A stretch of DNA of 64,000 nt from Channallabes apus (taxonomy: Eukaryota > Chordata > Actinopteri > Siluriformes > Clariidae): contig CM060114.1 of the NCBI GenBank assembly GCA_030522415.1, forward strand, positions 28,834,804 to 28,898,803, given 5' to 3'. The notes under the pieces are model-generated. The model searched no databases, had not been told where the DNA came from, and saw only the letters and a list, made by a program, of their open reading frames with translations. Below, piece by piece: positions 12,811 through 25,013 of this stretch; the first letter of the stretch is position 1; each line of letters starts with the position of its first letter. Made by a program: the position numbers and the translations under genes.

Positions 12811-13860
12811 TTTTGCCCGCACCACAGCTACAAATGAACTGATGCAACATGTTCACACCTGCACAGCAGTGACTGGGGAGACCTGAATTGAAACACATAG
12901 TGGGGGTACAATTTTATTTTATTATTTTTATTTTATTTATTTATTTAAACCTGGCTTAGAATTGAAATAATTTGAAAAAACAAAGTGCATTTCAATGTCA
13001 AGAATATTTATTATTCAAGATTCTGCCACATTTCTAGGTCCCTCTTTGAACATACTGTAAGCAAATGAATGATATTGACCAGGAAATCTTCTTTCTTCAA
13101 AAGATCAGATTCTCCTTATGTCTAATCTCTTCTGTTGAAGCATGTGATGAGACATCACTCTGATGCAGGGTTTTATAAAATTACAAAAATGCGAATTGGT
13201 GACATAAATTTTCACTAGTCGTCTCAGACTTTTGCACTCACTGTACTGTAGATGATAAACAGTATTAAAAACTGGCCATTGCGAAGACGAATTTGTTGGG
13301 ATCTCCGTCCGAGCAACAGAAGCACACGGACTGTAATAACCTTGTTCTGTGATGTCCCTGACTCACCTGAGTGTACTAATTCATCTCCAACACTCTCTGC
13401 AGGTTCTTTGTTTTTTATACTGATTGATTATGAACCTGCAAAGCTCCATAAACATGCTCTCATGCTAAGTTAGATTACATCAGCGCAGAGACTCAAGCTG
13501 AGGCCGTACAGCTCCCATGTGGTGAATGAGACCACTGATATTCAGTGTCACTATCGAATGTTACCACAGTGAGGTAATCAGTTCTGCACAGAGAGCGCAA
13601 ATTCCCTTGGGAAGTTTTTGCCATAATGTCAATATATTAAAGCTTTTTTTGGCATCGGGTCTGGAAAGCACCCACACTGAGGGTATTGTTTGTGTGAACA
13701 AAGCACAAAGACTTGAATAGGTGGATTGGATAGAAGATTATACTTTTCCCTGTTTGTAAAAAAAAAAAAAGTGTTTTTTAGGGAATTGTGGATTTAGGGA
13801 GAAGGGAACAAATAATTGTGGAACATCTACTGTATAGGATATGAGTATGTTTCTGGGATT
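12811..13860. other. Gene-free stretch
   Basis: Contains A/T-rich runs and probable old transposon debris (a TATTTATTT run near 12,930). No gene seen. Confidence 0.4.
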
Positions 13861-13869
13861 AATTACTCT

Positions 13870-14415
13870 CACTCTTTCTCAATACCACTTATCATTTATA
13901 GGGTCACCGGTGGAGCCAATCCCAGTGGACTCGGTGCAATATGCCTGGTTCACTCTGGGCGAAGTGACAATGCATTATAGGGGACTACTGAGCTACTGCT
14001 GAGACACATCGTGCCAGAGAACTACAGAGCTGAGGAACAAGCGGGGCTCTTCTTATATGAGGTTATTTACTCTCACTCATTATTTATGCTGCTTATTCCG
14101 TACAGGGTCACAGGGGGCCTGGAGGCTGTACCAGGGGATTTGGGAGGGTACATCCTGGATGGGATACTCTCATATCATCTATACCGCTGTATGTTGTATA
14201 CAGGGTTATGCCAAGACTTAGGGCACCAGGCAGGATATACTCTGGACGGTGTGTAGGGCACACACATACACACTCACTCGCTTATTCACTTACTACAGGA
14301 ACACCAATTAGCCCATGTCTCTGGACACGCAAGCTCAATTGATGTAGACCCGAGGCGGGAATCGAACCCGGACCCTGGAGGTAACCACTACAGTAAGTCA
14401 ACGTGCCGCCTACTC
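13870..14415 (-). repeat. Two SINE family A fragments, reverse orientation
   Basis: The tail text 'taccacttatc', 'gggtcacc' (13,895) and again 'ccgtacagggtcaca' (14,097) is followed by the body in reverse. It closes with 'gggaatcgaacccggaccctggaggt' in reverse sense at about 14,355-14,381, the reversed B box and head. Two partial copies lie in tandem. Confidence 0.7.
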
Positions 14416-14520
14416 ATTCACATACAATGGACAATTTGGAAATGCTTGTGGGAGGTAACCGGAGTATCCGGAAGAAACCCACAAGCATGAGGAGAACATG
14501 CAAACACCACGACTTACTCA

Positions 14521-14790
14521 CTCTCACTCACTTATCATCTATACCGCATAATCCGGTGTACAGGGTTGCTGGGGGTCTGGAGTCCATCCTAGGAAACTTT
14601 GACAGGGTTCCTATCCATCACATGCACACACACACATACATTCATTCACTTAATTTCCAGAGGAAACTGGAGTAACCGGAGGAAACCCACTAAGCATGGG
14701 AAGAACATGTAAACTCATGCACACAGAAGTGTGAATCGAACCTGGCCATGAATCGAACCTGCACCCTGGAGATGCCACCAGGACTTAATT
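14521..14790 (-). repeat. SINE family A, reverse orientation
   Basis: Starts with 'cttatcatctataccgc' and ends at 'gaatcgaacctgcaccctgg', the reversed tRNA-like head. A short CA run sits in the usual place inside the body. Confidence 0.7.
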
Positions 14791-14799
14791 AATTCGAAT

Positions 14800-16740
14800 A
14801 AAAAGTAATTGGATTCACAATGCAGTTGTTATTCGAACACGATCAAAATCGTTAAGCATCAATTCACCAAAACGCTTTAAATGTCGATGACCCGTTTCTA
14901 AGTGTTCTCCTATGAGGACACGACACTTTCTCCCAACTGCATTGTCTTTACAGGATATCATATGAGTGCAGTTATATTTAATTCTCTGACCGAACTCCTT
15001 CCTGTTTTTATAGAAACTGGTAATGTTCACGAATATCAGGTGTTAATAAAAAGAAACAGTTACCAGAGTCTCAGGAGGTTAAAATCCTAAAAGACTTGTG
15101 TAAAGGTATGGAGGGCTGCTAGAGGGTTATTCGTGTTCGTCCTGTGCAGGATGTTTGGAAGCGAGACCAAAACTACAGATGAAGAAAGGGTGGCTCCAAA
15201 CTATGTCTGGGAACATGTAAAAATTCTTCTCTCGGCTGTCATAAAATGGCAAAGAATTAATGCCTCCTTTCTTCTGCTAATATGTTGGGACGGATCAGAT
15301 TTGTTGATGATCAAACGCGGCAGCTGTGGCGCGAACTGAATTACACTCCATTTTGAATCGAGGCCCTTCATTCAATTGTGACATTTACAGTTGGCTTGGT
15401 TTCCCTCAAAGGGGCCTCTCGCTTTTCTGGAAAAATCCAGTGTGTGTGTGTGTATGCATGTTTATGTGTGTCTGGGTCCACTTGTGAGTTCCTTGCCGCT
15501 GAAGAGGGCTGGCGGGGAAATTACTAAAACGCACATGATGTCATCCTCCCCAGCACGTTATAGTGCTGTAACAAGCTGCAGATGAGGGGAGTAAATCTGC
15601 AAGTCTCTCAGGAGGCATCGGATAATCCGCCATGTTTCGATAACACATGCTACACCCCAGCCTTGATATAGCAACATATAACGTCAAGGACGATGACGAT
15701 GACAATAAAACAATTGCAGGATGTGTCAGTAATTGTTGAAGACTCTGGCTTTGATCTATCTTTCTTGATACTTGCAAGAAACACAAAATATACTGTACAG
15801 ATATAAGATGTTGCCTCGGCTACAATGCCTAAGCAATTTTGAAACTGTTATCCAGGTCTTTTTTTTTTTTTAATCCAGGCTAGAAAAACCAGGCATTCAG
15901 ATTAGCTTATTTAAGCTGTTGCAAAATAAGAGGAGACTCTAAAAGAGAAAGTATTTCATAGACGAAAGCTTTTGTGCTCACTTCCTGTTCGCACATGCAC
16001 TCGAACCAGTATGTACAGGTGTCAGGAACACACTCAGTAACATGTGCACATGCGCGTGACAAAATCGGAAATAAGAGCGCCTCAAACGGGTGGGTGACAT
16101 GCAGCACGTGTCATGGTTGACACACGGTTCAGGCTCACTGCAGCAAGTCGGTTTACAGATGACTTGAAGATTGTTACTTATGCTACGATTTCCATATGGA
16201 ACATTTGCACTAGATATACAAACCATGCTTAAAGTCTCTCATGTTTGGCATCTAAAAATGATACAGTCAGTAATTAAGAGAACTACTAAGAAAGATTAGA
16301 TGAAGTGAAACAAATTAGGGCATGCAAGAACAAGGAAGAGGAAGACAGTAAGAGCAAAGCCAGACGTTCCAAAAATTTCCCACAATACACAATAAAAAAA
16401 AAACAACAGTCTGTCAGAGTCTACCTTTGTTTTGACTATTTCTCAATGCACACCCCGGCAACTTCAATACCTGGAATGTAGCGAGAATGTCAACATCAGA
16501 CATCCAGTAATGTGAGACATTCTACCCTTGACCTTTTTTTCAAAAGACAGGCCACAAATTAAAGGGAAAAATCAACACAAAGTGGTTTAATAAGGGGTTG
16601 GATCATAACAGGTGACCAAAACTGCTTTGATGTTTGTGTAGGAACACGTCTTGGATTGCATTCTGCGACTGAAGAGATCATGCGCATCAATCCAACATAA
16701 GATCCAGTGATTGTGAAGACCATAGCATTATAGTTTATAT
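14800..16740. other. Gene-free stretch
   Basis: No recognisable gene. A 71-residue minus-strand frame at 14,815-15,030 looks more protein-like than its neighbours (no low complexity) but matches no family I know. Confidence 0.35.
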
Positions 16741-17249
16741 TATTTATACCCCTTTGCCACCATGGTGGGTCCGGAGCTAGTTTGGCGCAGGTGCCCAATT
16801 TTGAACCAGTTCTTTTTTTCTCAGACCGCACAAAAAGAAAAAGCTGTTCCATGGTGGCGCCAACACTTTTCTGGGCTAGAACAAAGAACTGCTTGTGTCA
16901 CGGGCTGGGGGTCAACAACCAACTAAAACTTTTGTGACCGCCCTGTTTAAAAAATGGACTCAATATAGAACGGGCAGCTCAAATGCTAATGATAAAGCTA
17001 GGAGAACTGATCGCAAAGACATGTTGAAGTTCGGCATTGTTGTTGTGCTTGCTGCTAGCATTGCCGCTAACATTTCTGGAGACGTACACAGTGACGTTGG
17101 CATGCCGTTGAGTACGCTGCGCATGGAAAACCAGAAGTCAGTTCTTAGGACTGGATCTGGACTGCAACTATCATCAGGCATGAATTAGCACCTGGGTCAC
17201 TTGACCCAGAGAGGCTTTAGATAGCCATTATAGGGAACCCATTATGGGT

Positions 17250-17370
17250 ATTCATTCATCTTCTATACCGCTTTATCCTGTATTTAGGGTCGCGGGGACC
17301 TGGAGCTTATCCCAGGAGACTCAGGGCACGAGGCAGGGTACACCCTGGACAGCGTGCCAATCCATCGCAG

Positions 17371-17437
<67 letters not shown>

Positions 17438-17661
17438 ATTCACACACTATGGTCAATTTGGGGACGCCAGTTAGCCTAATCTGCATGTCTTTGGACTGTG
17501 GGAGGAAACCGGAGTACCTGGAGGAAATCCACCAAGCACGGGGTGAACATGCAAACTCCATACACACAGAGACGGGAATCAAACCTGGCCGGGAATCGAA
17601 CCCGGACCCTAGAGGTGCAAGGCGACAGTGCTAACCACTACACCACCGCGCCGCCCCCATT
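17250..17661 (-). repeat. SINE family A, near full length, reverse, with (CA)n expansion
   Basis: Runs from the tail 'cttctataccgctttatcctg' to the reversed head 'gtgctaaccactacaccacc' at about 17,630-17,647. The reversed B box 'gaatcgaacccgg' lies at about 17,591. A pure CA microsatellite of roughly 65 bp (17,371-17,435) has expanded at the short CA site of the SINE body. Confidence 0.85.
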
Positions 17662-17749
17662 ATGGGTAAGAAATTTAATTTTTTTAGTGTGTATGAACAT
17701 AAACAGTGTAGATTTTTCCAATTCGTTTTTCTCCCTAATGTGACCTTAT

Positions 17750-18050
17750 ATAGGCGACACAGTGACCTCGCACCTCCAGGGTCGAGGGTTTGAATCACGC
17801 CTTCAGGTCTGTGTGAGTGGAGTTTCTGTGTGGGTTTCCTTCCACAGTCATAGACGAACATGCAGATTAGCTATTAACTGGCTTTTCCGACTTGCTCGTG
17901 TATGAGTGAGCGAGTGGGCAAGCTTGTGCACTGAAATTGATTGGCATCTCATCCAGGCTGTACCCTTCGTTCTGATCCGAGTCACCTGGGATGGGATCCA
18001 GGCCCCCACGACGACCCTGTACAGTATAGAGAATGACTGAGAGAATAAGA
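17750..18050 (+). repeat. SINE family A, forward
   Basis: The head 'gcacctccagggtcgagggttt' at about 17,769 and the tail 'gaccctgtacagtatagag' at about 18,013 match the family. The A-box region is degraded. Confidence 0.7.
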
Positions 18051-18059
18051 GAGAGAGAA

Positions 18060-19850
18060 TGACCTCATATAAGAAGAGCCCCTCCCCCATCTTGTTGCTC
18101 AGCTCTGTGGTTCTCTAGTAAGGCGTGGCTCAGCAGTCGCTCATTTACAGAGACACTGAAACAGCACATTTGGAGGAGGAGTGAAATAAAGGGAATTTGA
18201 AATGTATTTAAATAAATGCACTATCTGAGGGTTATTGTAGCTAACACTTTAGCGGAGCTCTGAGACTTGTGTTAACTTGTTAAAGAAACTACGGGACCTT
18301 TAAGCCACTCGGTGAGCCTTTATGATCCCGGGTGATGTTGAAAGAGACCACTCCTATCAGAACTGAATAACTTTAGTTATGATTAATGTATCCTAGTAAT
18401 TAGCCGAGCTTATAAGAGCTTTTGGATTACTCACAGGAAGAAAACACCCCAATGTAGCGTAGCAATGATCCAGTGCAGCGTTCAGATGATGTCTTTGCCT
18501 TGCATGTGATCTGCACTTACGCCAAACATCCACTTCAAAATTCTATTGTTATTGTGTTTTATGTTTATTTTTGGTCCATTCTTTTGCGCATCCTCTCTTA
18601 ATTCTCAAGTTGACTGTATACATAAGCGAGAAGTAAAAAACTGTTGTGTTGAAACGGGCGCAAGTCGTATGAGTTCAGGAAAAAGGCGTGCCACGTAATA
18701 CCTCCTGTAGTGTGTAAAAGGCTAAAAGAGATATTTATCTTTTTCTTCTTCTTCTTTTCTTCTTCCTGGGTTCTTTTACACTTTTGTTCAGTCTCTCACA
18801 CTTTTTTTTTCACATCACCTCCGTTTTCTTTCTCTGCACAATAGGTTATCATTCCTCATGTTCCAGTCTAGTGACACTTTTTAAAAAAAGGTGCATTCAA
18901 CACATGATAAAACTCTCACCTGAGGCACATACAGTAGTTTGACCTCCTGTCAGTCACTGAAAACACTTTTTACTCATTCAGTGCGTTGCACTGCAGGTGA
19001 TCAGAGTCGAGACTGGCTTGGGCTAATTTAAAAGAAATGAAACGTGGAACTGGGGCCACGGTCATGCGGACAGAGGTGAGAGACGTGCTTGTACAGAAGT
19101 GTGTGTCGGCTATGGTATACAGCGGCGTGTTTAAACTGCGCCCCTCTTCTCTGCCTAGTTAAGACATACCAGGCTTTCTGCTGTCGTTTTCTTTTAATTT
19201 TTTTTTTTATGACTGCATACAGGTTGCAGTCACCTCCACCAAGTCTGATTACAAAGCCCTGTGTATGGAAAGAACAACAAAAATACCTTCTAAAGATACA
19301 CATGCAGCTCTTCGGCAGATGGATAAAATGAGAATAGAATCCTCAGCCACAGTCGCTGGATATGCAGAATTTCTGTTCCTAGAAAACATGGGAAATATGC
19401 TGCTCTTGGCTCGAGAAGTAGAAAGAGGGATCCAAATTCCTGGGGACCAGAATAGGCCAAGAGCTGCGGAGTGTGTGTGTGTATGTGTGTTTTATTTCAG
19501 ATCACTGTTAGCAGACTTAGCAGAAGGAGAGATAGGCTACTAAGACACAGGTATACATTTCTGGACTCGTGTTAAATAAGACCTCATTATTAAGTGCTGC
19601 TTCCTGGAAAGATTTGGACCTCTTAGCAGAAAGAAATATAGAGTAAAGATTTCTACATCAAAATTGGACACAGGATGATTGCAGTTTATGGACGGCATTT
19701 TCCAAAAACAATATTGTCAATCCTGTCAAACATACACTATGAAGCAAGAAATCACATTAGGCACTGTGATATATTGACATCTAAGTATTTCCAGTTTATG
19801 CATTATACTGACATATACTCCATAAAAAAAGACAAAAAAGTCACCATTTC
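18060..19850. other. Gene-free stretch
   Basis: Contains a CTT-rich tract near 18,740 and no recognised exon, RNA gene or element terminus. Confidence 0.4.
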
Positions 19851-19854
19851 AGAA

Positions 19855-20110
19855 AGGTCAAATTATCGGGCTGCATCAAGCAAAGAAAACAACTGAGGAG
19901 ATTTGAAATTACTGGAACTGGGTTAAGAAACCTTTTAACACATTTTCAATACCTGGAAGGATAGTGCTGAACCATCAACATCATGGAAGAAATGAGGTCA
20001 GAAAAAAAAATACATGAACAGACATCACTTAAACCCCTGGGGAAGTTGCATAGAAAGAAATCAGCAGTAATTAACAGAGCTATGTGTAATAGTGAAAGTA
20101 GGAGCACTTT

Positions 20111-20182
<72 letters not shown>

Positions 20183-20640
20183 ACACACACAGTGCGATGA
20201 GAACTCAAAGGATTGGGACTAAACAGCTGTGTGGCCATAAGAAAACTACTTCTTTGTGAGACTATTTAGGAAAAAAAGTCTTGAATTTGCTAGGGAGTAT
20301 AATAAATTGGAGCAATTGAATAAGGTCATGTGGTCTGATGAGTCCAGAGCGATGGGCGTGTCAGGGTAAGAATGTAACACATGAAGTGATGTATATCATA
20401 TCATCATGCATAGTGTCCACTGTACATGCCTCTGGAGGCAGTGTTATGATCTGGGGTTACTTCAGTTGCTCAGGTCTAGACATTAAAATGAAGTCAGCTG
20501 ACGACCTGAATGTACTGAATGACCAGGTTATCACATCTATGGAGTTTTTCTTCCCTGATGGCACGGGTATATTCCAGGAAACCAAACGCTGAAAGAGTGC
20601 TTCTGGGAGCATGAGGAATCATTTTCACAAATATACTGGC
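19855..20640 (+). mobile_element. Tc1-like transposon remnant (family T), with long CA microsatellite
   Basis: The N-terminal block near 19,870 encodes LHQAKKTT-like residues in a decayed form. Then comes a block shared with the copies near 32,200 and 44,100 ('ggatagtgctgaaccatcaac'). The first catalytic region follows at about 20,326-20,345 (VMWSDESRA), then SGGSVMIWGYFSCSG near 20,433 and NVLNDQVITSM...FFFPDGTGIFQ up to 20,580. A CA tract of about 75 bp (20,117-20,190) interrupts it. It contains frameshifts and stops. Confidence 0.85.
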
Positions 20641-21330
20641 CAGGCATTGTAGGAATTCGACATATGTGTCACATACGACAACTTGTTCTTTATGATATGA
20701 ATATGGGATACATAGGTCTATGTGGTATATGGTATATAACCAGCTGATTAACAATTATTTTGCTGTAAGTAATATATATATATATAAAAAGTAATATACT
20801 GTATGCTGTCATCTCTTAGCAGAACTCTTAAGAGTACAATTGTTATAATCAGCTGGTGTATATACAGTATATATATATATATATACTGTATATATATCAT
20901 GTTTCTGTATATGCACTGTAGATAGACAGTCTTCACAGTTTGCACAAGAGTAGCCTTAGGTTTTTGCTAGGTGACAGTTTCGCACATGGCCCAGATGCAT
21001 GCATGCAGAAAGAGAACCGTTTCCTGTTCACCAGCATTACATAACTGCAGAGGTGGGGAAAGCTTAGCTCAGCAGCTGTCAAGCCAAGCCTGACACATGT
21101 TTGTGCTAAAATCGGTCTTTTAGGAAAGAAAAGACTCATGTAGCTCATGAGAAAAATCAAGCCAGACCAGACTAGTAAAGATCAGATCTACGGTACCAGA
21201 GAATGCAAGATATCTTCTCAGTAATAATCATACAGGACATGTTTTCAATAAAGCACTTTACTTTAATTAAGAATGAATGCAAGTAGATTTCCCTCATCTC
21301 ATTATTAGTTATAATAATAATAATAAAATA
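20641..21330. other. Gene-free stretch with TA-rich tracts
   Basis: Imperfect TA runs at 20,773-20,785 and 20,869-20,897. No gene seen. Confidence 0.4.
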
Positions 21331-21332
21331 TA

Positions 21333-22915
21333 CAAACCGGATTCCAAAAAAGTTGGGACACTAAACAAATTATGAATAAAAACTGAATGTAATGATGTGG
21401 AGATGGCAAATGTCAATATTTTATTCAGAATAGAACATAAATCACGGAACAAAAGTTTAAACTGAGAAAATGTATCATTTTAAGGGAAAAATATGGTGAA
21501 TCAAAATGTCATGGTGTCAACAAATCCCAAAAAAGTTGGGACAAGGCCATTTTCACCACTGGGTGGCATCTCCCCTTCTTCTTACAACACTCAACAGACG
21601 TCTGGGGACCGAGGAGACCAGTTTCTCAAGTTTAGAAATAGGAATGCTCTCCCATTCTTGTCTAATACAGGCCTCTAACTGTTCAATCGTCTTGGGCCTT
21701 CTTTGTCGCACCTTCCTCTTTATGATGCGCCAAATGTTCTCTATAGGGGAAAGATCTGGACTGCAGACTGGACATTTCAGTACCCGGATCCTTCTCCTAC
21801 GCAGCCATGATGTTGTGATTGATGCAGAATGTGGTCTGGCTTTATCTTGTTGAAAAATGCAGGGTCTTCCCTGAAAGAGATGACTAGATGTTGTTCTAGA
21901 ACCTGAATATATTTTCCTGCATTGATGGTGCCTTTCCAGACATGCAAGCTGCACATGCCACACGCACTCATGCAACCCCATACCATCAGAGATGCAGGCT
22001 TCTGAACTGAGCGTTGATAACAACTTGGGTTGTCCTTGTGTCCTCTTTGGTCCGGATGACATGGCGTCCCACATTTCCAACAAGAACTTCGAATCGTGAC
22101 TCGTCTGACCACAGAACAGTCTTCCATTTTGCCACACTCCATTTTAAATGATCCCTGGACCAATGAAAACGCCTGTGCTTGTGGATCTTGCTTAGAAATG
22201 GCTTCTTCTTTGCACTGTAGAGTTTCAGCTGGCAACGGCGGATGGCACGGTGGATTGTGTTCACTGACGATGGTTTCTGGAAGTATTCCTGAGCCCATTC
22301 TGTGATTTCCTTTACAGTAGCATTCCTGTTTGTGGTGCAGTGTCGTTTAAGGGCCCGGAGATCACAGGCATCCAGTATGGTTTTACACCCTTGACCCTTA
22401 CGCACAGAGATTGTTCCAGATTCTCTGAATCTTCGGATGATATTATGCACAGTTGATGATGATGACTGCAAAGTCTTTGCAATTTTTCGCTGGGTAACAC
22501 CTTTCTGATATTGCTCCACTATCTTTCTGCGTAACATTGTGAGAATTGGTGATCCTCTACCCGTCTTGGCTTCTGAGAGACACTGCCACTCTGAGAAGCT
22601 CTTTTTATACCCAATCATGTTGCCAATTAACCTAATTACTGTTAATTGGTCTTCCAGCTCTTCGTTATGCTCAAATTTACTTTTTCCAGCCTCTTATTGC
22701 TACTTGTCCCAACTTTTTTGGGATTTGTTGACACCGTGAAATTTGGAATCAACATATTTTTCCTTTAAAATGATACATTTTCTCGGATTAAACTTTTGAT
22801 CTGTCATCTATGTTCTATTCTGAATAAAATATTGACATTTGCCATCTCCACATCATTGCATTCAGTTTTTATTCACAATTTGTTTAGTGTCCCAACTTTT
22901 TTGGAATCCGGTTTG
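21333..22915 (-). mobile_element. Tc1-like transposon with both TIRs and TA target duplication; near-complete but frameshifted
   Basis: Terminal inverted repeats of at least 150 bp start 'CAAACCGGATTCC' at 21,333 and end 'GGAATCCGGTTTG' at 22,915. They are flanked on both sides by the TA duplication (21,331-21,332; 22,916-22,917). On the minus strand the transposase starts at about 22,618-22,535. It shows a paired HTH (KGVTQRKIAKTLQSSSSTVH), a second HTH (SSVNTIHRAIRRCQLK), VLWSDESRFEV (first Asp), SLMVWGCMSACG, CIFQQDKARPHSA (second Asp) and CSPDLSPIENIW (Glu). The C-terminus lies near 21,545. Two frameshifts, near 22,030 and 21,880, separate otherwise intact blocks. It is a relatively young copy. 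Confidence 0.93.
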
Positions 22916-22959
22916 TAATAATAATTAGTCCACATACTCTAATACACATAATATGGTCA

Positions 22960-23400
22960 AAAGTTTGTGAAAACCTGGCCATCACATTCATACGTATATG
23001 AGCCTTCCTCAAAGTTAGAGAACAAGCACACGGACGAACAATTGTGTGCTGTTGTGGTCTCACTTCACTGTAACTAATTTGCTTAAACCTGTTCCAGCAT
23101 GACAATGCCTCTGTACGCAATTTGAGCTCCATGAAGACATGTCATGTTAGGGTCGGAGTGGAAGAACTTGAGTGTCCTGCACAGAACCCTGATTGAACTC
23201 AACCCTACTGAACACCTTCAGGATGAAGTAGAACCGGAGCCTCTTCGACATGCCATATTCGGCGCCATCATAGCCATACTCCAAAATCTATTGGAAAGCC
23301 CTCCCGCGAGAGTGAAGCTTGTGTTTGTAACAGCAAACACAAGGGGGGATTAAATCCAGAATGGGATGTTCATCAAGCGCATATGGGCGAGTTGCTCTTG
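22960..23400 (+). mobile_element. Tc1-like transposase C-terminal remnant
   Basis: Frames near 23,095-23,340 read QHDNASV-like (second Asp region), VGVEELECPAQNPD (Glu region follows, decayed) and later AIIAILQNLLESPPARV. A stop after 'NPD' and frame changes show decay. A family different from the element just upstream. Confidence 0.75.
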
Positions 23401-23718
23401 ACGATTTCCATAAGTATTAAGTTAGTACAGAGGAAAAAGTTTCGACACTGATGCGCTCAAAGATAAATGACTTGTTTTCATAACGACGGACAGATTAAAG
23501 GTCTATCTATAGATCAAAAAGAAAATGCACTGTATGCACTTCAGACAAGAAAAGGCCTGCAGTGTTCAACATGCTAACATGAGTGAACTGCAAGGTGAAG
23601 TAGGCACAGCCTAGTGAACGGTTAAACAGCGCTGCTTAAACAAGAAAACAGGAAACTGTTTGAACTCCTTTTGTGAAATTTATGAGATGTTAGAACAACA
23701 TTAACATTCTAAACTTAA

Positions 23719-24248
23719 AGGGATAGTTCTGATTCTTTCAAATCTACTGTAAATGAAGGTGCATGTACTGTAAGTACATTACCAATAGGGCTTGGTCATT
23801 TGAAATCTTCCTGCTCTGCATGCCGACTGTAAGGTTTGTGGAAAACAAGTACAATGTATGTAACCGGGGCCAAATTTTGCAATCCCTCGTTCCATGCAAC
23901 AATGCATTCCAAAGTACTGCTGAGACTCAAATGTAACAAATTTAACTCTGTTAGTTCTTTGCTAGTTCGGGTGAAAAAGAGTTTCATCAAAATTTGTATC
24001 ATAATTTTAAAGGATATCAACTCGATGTAGCTCAGCGGTCCTGCAGAAGATTCATATGAGTCCCAGCTGAACTTTGAAATGCATTAATTGCACAATGTGG
24101 AATTTGGCCCCAATTACTTACATTATATTTGCTTTCTAGGTGACAAACTTAACGTTCGGTGTGCAGAGCAGGAAAATGTATAATGCCTTAGACCTATTGC
24201 AATGTACTCAAATTTTGTTCCACAATTTTGTTTTCAAGAACTATCCCT
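23719..24248. mobile_element. Foldback MITE with TTAA target duplication
   Basis: 530 bp flanked by TTAA (23,715-23,718 and 24,249-24,252). Ends are AAAGGGATAGTTC and its reverse complement. The two halves are inverted copies for over 200 bp: 'ctgctctgca', 'ggggccaaatt' and 'catttcaaag' / 'cattccaaag' occur in both arms. TTAA duplication is typical of piggyBac-like and Kolobok-like elements. It has no coding capacity. Confidence 0.85.
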
Positions 24249-24299
24249 TTAAGTTTTGTGCCTTGATGCTTTTGGCTACCCTGTGATATTCTTCCATTC

Positions 24300-24390
24300 C
24301 AGGATGTACATTGTTTCTGGGAATGGCTCCGGATACACAGTGACCCTGACCAGGATAATTAAACAGTTACTGAAGATGGATGAATGAGTT
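24300..24390 (+). repeat. Short SINE/LINE tail fragment
   Basis: 'tgaccctgaccaggataa' followed by 'gatggatgaatgag' resembles the tail of fish SINEs. Very short and uncertain. Confidence 0.4.
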
Positions 24391-25013
24391 TGTCGGCTCA
24401 TCTCTTGCCATCATTACTGCTCAGTTTAGTTTTGGAATATTTATTCCTTGGCTCTTCTGCAAAGTATACATGTGGGCGCTTAATCACATCAAATTGTGTT
24501 AATAATAAATGCTTGTAATTTTTTTTCTAAGTGCTTCCTTGCTAACGTCTAAGCACCTTACAGTATGTTGTCAGGTAGTGTATGGACTGAATGCAGCATG
24601 CATGATAAAACACTTCACGCTGGACTGACACCTTGTGGTCAAAGGATGCCAAGATAGTCGGTTGAAGAAGTCGAGTTTTATTTTGTACAGATAAGTTCAT
24701 TTGAAATACATTAGGTGCATAAATAATTAAAATAGTTTCCTTCTTTGTGTGCAATTTTGACAAATAATCTGAATCATTAATGTGAGTATAATACAAAAAT
24801 ACTCCCAAAAAATATTTTCCTATGATGATTAATGCTAATGCTATAAAAGTATCATATTCCATAAAACAATTTCTGTATATCATTTATTCAAGAATAACAT
24901 AACTTTATAAGAATATTAACATTATATAAGAATATAAGAATATTTGTAGTATCTAAAGATTTCTTATTTAATAATTTAATTCACAGGAGCTTAAACATCA
25001 TGTTCAGGGATTT

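Noticed and set aside
16895..17188. 97-codon plus-strand frame with a hydrophobic stretch
   Set aside because: No splice or promoter context and no family match; the surrounding text has the look of an old MITE, though I could not define its ends.
24024..24062. 'gatgtagctcagcgg' resembling a tRNA 5' part
   Set aside because: No matching acceptor stem or T arm follows at the proper distance, and the site lies inside the TTAA foldback element.
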